From IMG/VR virus record IMGVR_UViG_3300048672_000059, positions 1 to 23,458 of that record: DNA of 23,458 nucleotides; one strand, 5' to 3'. The notes under the pieces are model-generated. The model did no database searches, was not told the DNA's origin, and saw only the letters and a list, made by a program, of their open reading frames with translations. The stretch's first letter is position 1, and each line of letters begins with the position of its first letter. A program made the position numbers and the translations under genes. The DNA comes from a virus. Of this stretch, positions 21,092 through 23,458 are shown piece by piece.

Positions 21092-21123
21092 GTTGTGGGG
21101 TCTCTAACCTGAGGCCCTGCAAC
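21092..21123 (+). other. 13-bp intergenic RNA hairpin
   Basis: Positions 21092-21104 pair with 21111-21123 over 13 bp, three of them G-U, with loop TAACCT. It is followed by AAAAA and not T, so it is not a normal terminator on this strand. It sits 38 nt before the 21162 ATG. It contains GGGGTCTC, the reverse complement of GAGACCCC found after the repeated promoters. Confidence 0.55.
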
Positions 21124-21161
21124 AAAAACATGGTATTACTTTTTTATCTAAATGAGGAACT

Positions 21162-21356
21162 ATGGACTGGTATAGAATTCTGGAAGAAAGATTTACTCAC
21201 CGACAAATCATGATATATATGAAGGTTGCTTACAATGCTTCATATCCTAGTGTGGCCGATTTCATTAAACATTATAATGCTCTGACTACTAATCAGCAAC
21301 GAGCTCTTCTACGTGAAACTTCCAAGTGGTACAAAACATATGGGATTTCGAAGTGA
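21162..21356 (+). CDS. Small basic helical protein
   Basis: A 64-residue protein with ATGAGGAAC before ATG. Rich in Tyr, Arg, His and Lys, with a helix-turn-helix-like spacing (S-V-A-D-F-I-K-H-Y ... N-Q-Q-R-A-L-L-R). No family recognised. Coupled to the following gene by a GTGA overlap, which begins a run of three linked small genes ahead of the helicase. Confidence 0.65.
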   Translation: MDWYRILEERFTHRQIMIYMKVAYNASYPSVADFIKHYNALTTNQQRALLRETSKWYKTYGISK

Positions 21357-21574
21357 ATAGAATCGATGGTGTTATTGTTAAATCAGAAGCTGAAGTAACT
21401 CTTGGAGAAGTTAAAGAATGGTTGGAAACTGTTCATAAAGAGTTTCATTTCGACATTTCTAGTTTCGCCGCTCACTTCGATACTTGGTCTGCGACGCGAC
21501 AAGATATTGTGATTAAACTTACCCGAGCATGGTTGATCGACAAAGCGATTAAAGCCGAACAGGAGACGTTGTGA
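21353..21574 (+). CDS. Small hypothetical protein with GTG start
   Basis: A 73-residue acidic helical protein. The GTG at 21353 overlaps the upstream stop (GTGA) and is the likely start; another GTG at 21326 lies too deep in the previous gene. L-G-E-V-K-E-W-L-E-T-V, then F-D-I-S-S-F and W-S-A-T-R-Q-D-I-V. No motif recognised. The next gene begins on its stop in the same way, so these genes are translated as a chain. Confidence 0.62.
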   Translation: MNRIDGVIVKSEAEVTLGEVKEWLETVHKEFHFDISSFAAHFDTWSATRQDIVIKLTRAWLIDKAIKAEQETL

Positions 21575-21807
21575 AAATTGAAATTGAAGTCGAAGATATC
21601 GAAGAGTCGGATCTGCTTTCTGCTTTTATTTTGGCGCGGCAAGCTATTGCCCTTATGCTTTATCCAGCTCCAGAGGAACGAGACTGGTATTGTCACGTGA
21701 TGCGTACACTTGGTGATAAGTATCTGGAGAGTCTAAAAAACAAATGCCCCAATCCGCACGTAGTTGTTCATAAAGAATACCTTCTTGGCGACTACGAGCC
21801 CATTTAA
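21571..21807 (+). CDS. Small hypothetical protein with GTG start
   Basis: A 78-residue protein beginning with GTG overlapping the previous stop, with AGGAGA (21561-21566) before it. An acidic strand-like start (I-E-I-E-V-E-D-I-E), a helix with L-A-R-Q-A-I-A-L-M-L, then R-D-W-Y-C-H-V-M-R. One Cys-His pair, not enough for a metal site claim. It precedes the SF2 helicase by 35 nt. Function unknown. Confidence 0.65.
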   Translation: MKIEIEVEDIEESDLLSAFILARQAIALMLYPAPEERDWYCHVMRTLGDKYLESLKNKCPNPHVVVHKEYLLGDYEPI

Positions 21808-21842
21808 GGCCCCTGAGAGCCACGTAGACGGGTTTTTATGAA

Positions 21843-23012
21843 ATGTCGGTAGACCTATATCCCCATCAGAAAAAAGCCGTCAGTGATCTTAAGAACGGGT
21901 CTATATTATGGGGAGGTGTTGGGAGTGGGAAATCCCTTACTGCGGTGGCTTATTACATGGCTAACGAATCTCCTCGGAATATTCTTGTAATTACTACTGC
22001 AAAGAAACGCGATAGCCTTGATTGGGATGGCGAATTCGCAAAATTTGGAGTTGGTAAGTATGAGGGCGCCACTCTAGCGGGCTTGTTAAAAGTTGACTCG
22101 TGGAACAACATCAGTAAGTATGTTGGACTGAAGGACTACTTCATAATCTTTGACGAGCAGCGACTTGTAGGATCCGGCGGCTGGGTTAAGGCCTTTCTTA
22201 AGATGACCAAACACAATCGTTGGATCCTACTATCAGCTACTCCTGGAGACTGTTGGCTTGACTACATACCAGTGTTCGTAGCAAATGGTTTTTACAAGAA
22301 TAGAACCGAGTTCAAGCGAGATCATGTAATTTATGCCCCATATACAAAATTCCCAAAAGTAACAGGGTATAAGAATGAACGTAAGCTAGCATACCTCAGA
22401 TCGAAGCTCCTCGTAGAAATGCCATACATGAGGACTACTATCCGAGAAGTATACAAAGTCCCTGTATCGCATGATAAAGACCTTTTAAACATGGTGGTGA
22501 AGCGTTGGCACCCGTACGAAGAACGCCCCCTAAGAGATGCGGGGGAGATGTTCATGATGATGCGAAGAGTCGTGAATGGCGACACATCTCGTTTGTCAGC
22601 CCTGTTGGAGTTGATGGAGAACCACAAGAAGATAGTGCTCTTCTACAACTTCGACTACGAGCTAGTGCTTTTGAGGAGCCTCGCGAATCTAGAAGGCGTG
22701 GGGTACGCTGAATGGAATGGTCACAAGCACGAGAGTATTCCAAAAACTGATAGATGGATTTATATAGTTCAGTATTCAGCAGGAGCTGAAGGTTGGAACT
22801 GCACGGATACTGACACTGTTGTATTCTATTCTTTGAATTATTCGTACAAACTATGGGAGCAGGCTCAAGGTAGAATCGATAGATTGAACACCCTGTTCCA
22901 AGTGTTGAAGTACTATGTTCTTGTAAGTGACACCTCTATTGACAAGGCTATTTTAGAAGCCCTCGAGTCGAAACGAGACTTTAATGAGCAAGCCTTCAAC
23001 AGTAACAACTAA
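21843..23012 (+). CDS. Superfamily 2 DNA helicase
   Basis: A 389-residue helicase, compact for SF2. Motifs in order: Q-like L-Y-P-H-Q (5-9), Walker A GGVGSGKS (24-31), motif Ia I-T-T-A-K-K, motif II D104-E-Q-R, motif III S131-A-T-P-G-D, motif IV V-L-F-Y-N-F, motif [10 protein letters not shown] and motif [10 protein letters not shown] with the arginine finger. This resembles phage SF2/Snf2-like helicases. With the fusion replicase it probably helps unwind, restart or recombine phage DNA. SD is weak (GACGGG). The end overlaps the 22984 gene by 29 nt. Confidence 0.9.
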   Translation: MSVDLYPHQKKAVSDLKNGSILWGGVGSGKSLTAVAYYMANESPRNILVITTAKKRDSLDWDGEFAKFGVGKYEGATLAGLLKVDSWNNISKYVGLKDYFIIFDEQRLVGSGGWVKAFLKMTKHNRWILLSATPGDCWLDYIPVFVANGFYKNRTEFKRDHVIYAPYTKFPKVTGYKNERKLAYLRSKLLVEMPYMRTTIREVYKVPVSHDKDLLNMVVKRWHPYEERPLRDAGEMFMMMRRVVNGDTSRLSALLELMENHKKIVLFYNFDYELVLLRSLANLEGVGYAEWNGHKHESIPKTDRWIYIVQYSAGAEGWNCTDTDTVVFYSLNYSYKLWEQAQGRIDRLNTLFQVLKYYVLVSDTSIDKAILEALESKRDFNEQAFNSNN

Positions 23013-23205
23013 CGCGGACGGAACCGTCACGTCTGTTTGTGATTTTACAGTGAAGGGCGTAAAGAAGCGATCTACTACGGTGACACGTACGACCACGATA
23101 ACATTGCCTTGTATTGAGCATGACAAAACCACAGGCGGAACAGTTGTAGATTTTATTGAAACGCCTTGTGTTGAGATCTTGTCGTATACGGTTGTTGATA
23201 TTTAG
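22984..23205 (+). CDS. Thr/Val-rich hypothetical protein
   Basis: A 73-residue protein starting 26 nt before the helicase stop codon in another frame; no strong SD. Thr- and Val-rich alternating pattern ([11 protein letters not shown]) suggests beta strands. Two Cys near the middle and end. No family recognised. It lies just before the DUF3310 gene and could be coupled to it. Confidence 0.58.
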   Translation: MSKPSTVTTNADGTVTSVCDFTVKGVKKRSTTVTRTTTITLPCIEHDKTTGGTVVDFIETPCVEILSYTVVDI

Positions 23206-23213
23206 GAAGCGCC

Positions 23214-23458
23214 ATGTCTGCTGATAATGTTAATAGCCCGCCTCACTATCAAATGTATTATGGCCTTGAGGTTATTGATCTAACTGAACAGATGAACTTT
23301 AATCGTGGTAATGCTGTTAAGTATATTTGTAGGGCTGGTTTTAAATCTGGTGGTAATGAGAAGGAAGATTTGCGGAAAGCTATTTGGTATTTGCGTAGGG
23401 AAGTCGATAGACTTGAGAGAACTAGGAATCTTATCGAGCCTATGAAGTTTATGGATAC
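23214..23458 (+). CDS. DUF3310 protein, 3' end cut by the window
   Basis: ATG 23214 with AGGAAGC before it; 81 codons visible and open to the end. V-N-S-P-P-H-Y near the start, E-V-I-D-L, then N-x-x-R-G-N-A-V-K-Y-I-C-R-A-G-F-K and E-D-L-R-K-A-I-W-Y-L are the DUF3310 (PF11753) pattern, found in phages and sometimes annotated as nucleotide kinase or nucleotide metabolism protein. By analogy it belongs with replication genes. Codons favour T at third position more strongly than in most genes here. Confidence 0.82.
   Translation, partial: MSADNVNSPPHYQMYYGLEVIDLTEQMNFNRGNAVKYICRAGFKSGGNEKEDLRKAIWYLRREVDRLERTRNLIEPMKFMD

Noticed and set aside
21808-21838. Possible terminator before the SF2 helicase (CCC ... 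GGGTTTTT)
   Set aside because: Only a three-base stem is unambiguous; the inner bases do not pair, so it is not supported.
1-23458. CRISPR arrays, insertion sequences, integrase and attachment sites
   Set aside because: No regularly spaced repeats, transposase or recombinase motifs were seen on either strand.

Overview
The window is one continuous piece of a tailed (siphovirus-type) bacteriophage genome. Every supported gene lies on the + strand, genes are packed with short gaps or 1-56 nt overlaps, and the gene order is phage-like. A Gram-positive, probably actinobacterial, host is suggested by the ReqiPepy6 Gp37-like tail protein, a Dp-1-type holin, a DUF7620-like lysis-region protein, DUF6353 membrane proteins and strong AGGAG ribosome-binding sites. 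The host is an inference. By eye the base composition is clearly below that of a typical high-GC actinobacterium. No integrase, tRNA gene or CRISPR array was seen.

Layout. (1) 2-6583: tail genes: the 3' part of a large tape measure protein with seven internal repeats, a Dit-like distal tail protein, a Gp37-like tail protein, a small linker-like protein and a fibronectin-III tail tip/fibre protein. (2) 6585-7366: lysis-type membrane proteins including a Dp-1-family holin; no endolysin lies beside them. (3) 7368-9552: small membrane proteins, several in single-gene promoter-terminator units built from near-identical promoters (TATAATGAGACC) and twin palindromic terminators, followed by the first DUF6353 gene. 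(4) 9542-11013: a TTG-start zinc-ribbon-like protein, a tail-assembly-chaperone-like protein far from its usual place, a candidate structured RNA (10279-10399) and three tandem small paralogues. (5) 11034-14298: a fourth copy of the promoter, a membrane protein, a conserved phage protein of the MDDFPGNS type, the second DUF6353 gene and two conserved phage proteins. (6) 14313-18092: one 1259-residue protein joining a superfamily 3 helicase, an archaeo-eukaryotic primase (AEP) and a family B-like DNA polymerase with exonuclease. (7) 18085-23458: small accessory genes, a possible ssDNA-binding protein, an Acb2/Tad1-like cyclic-nucleotide sponge, a superfamily 2 helicase and the start of a DUF3310 gene.

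How it fits together. The fusion protein, SF2 helicase and possible SSB would form the core of a self-encoded replisome. The small membrane proteins and the Acb2-like protein look like host-interaction functions, such as envelope remodelling, exclusion or counter-defence. The repeated promoters and terminators imply that several small membrane proteins are transcribed as separate short messages. The best leads are the helicase-primase-polymerase fusion, the Acb2-like protein, the structured RNA with a loop complementary to the promoter-proximal GAGACCCCT motif, and the repeated promoter/terminator cassettes.
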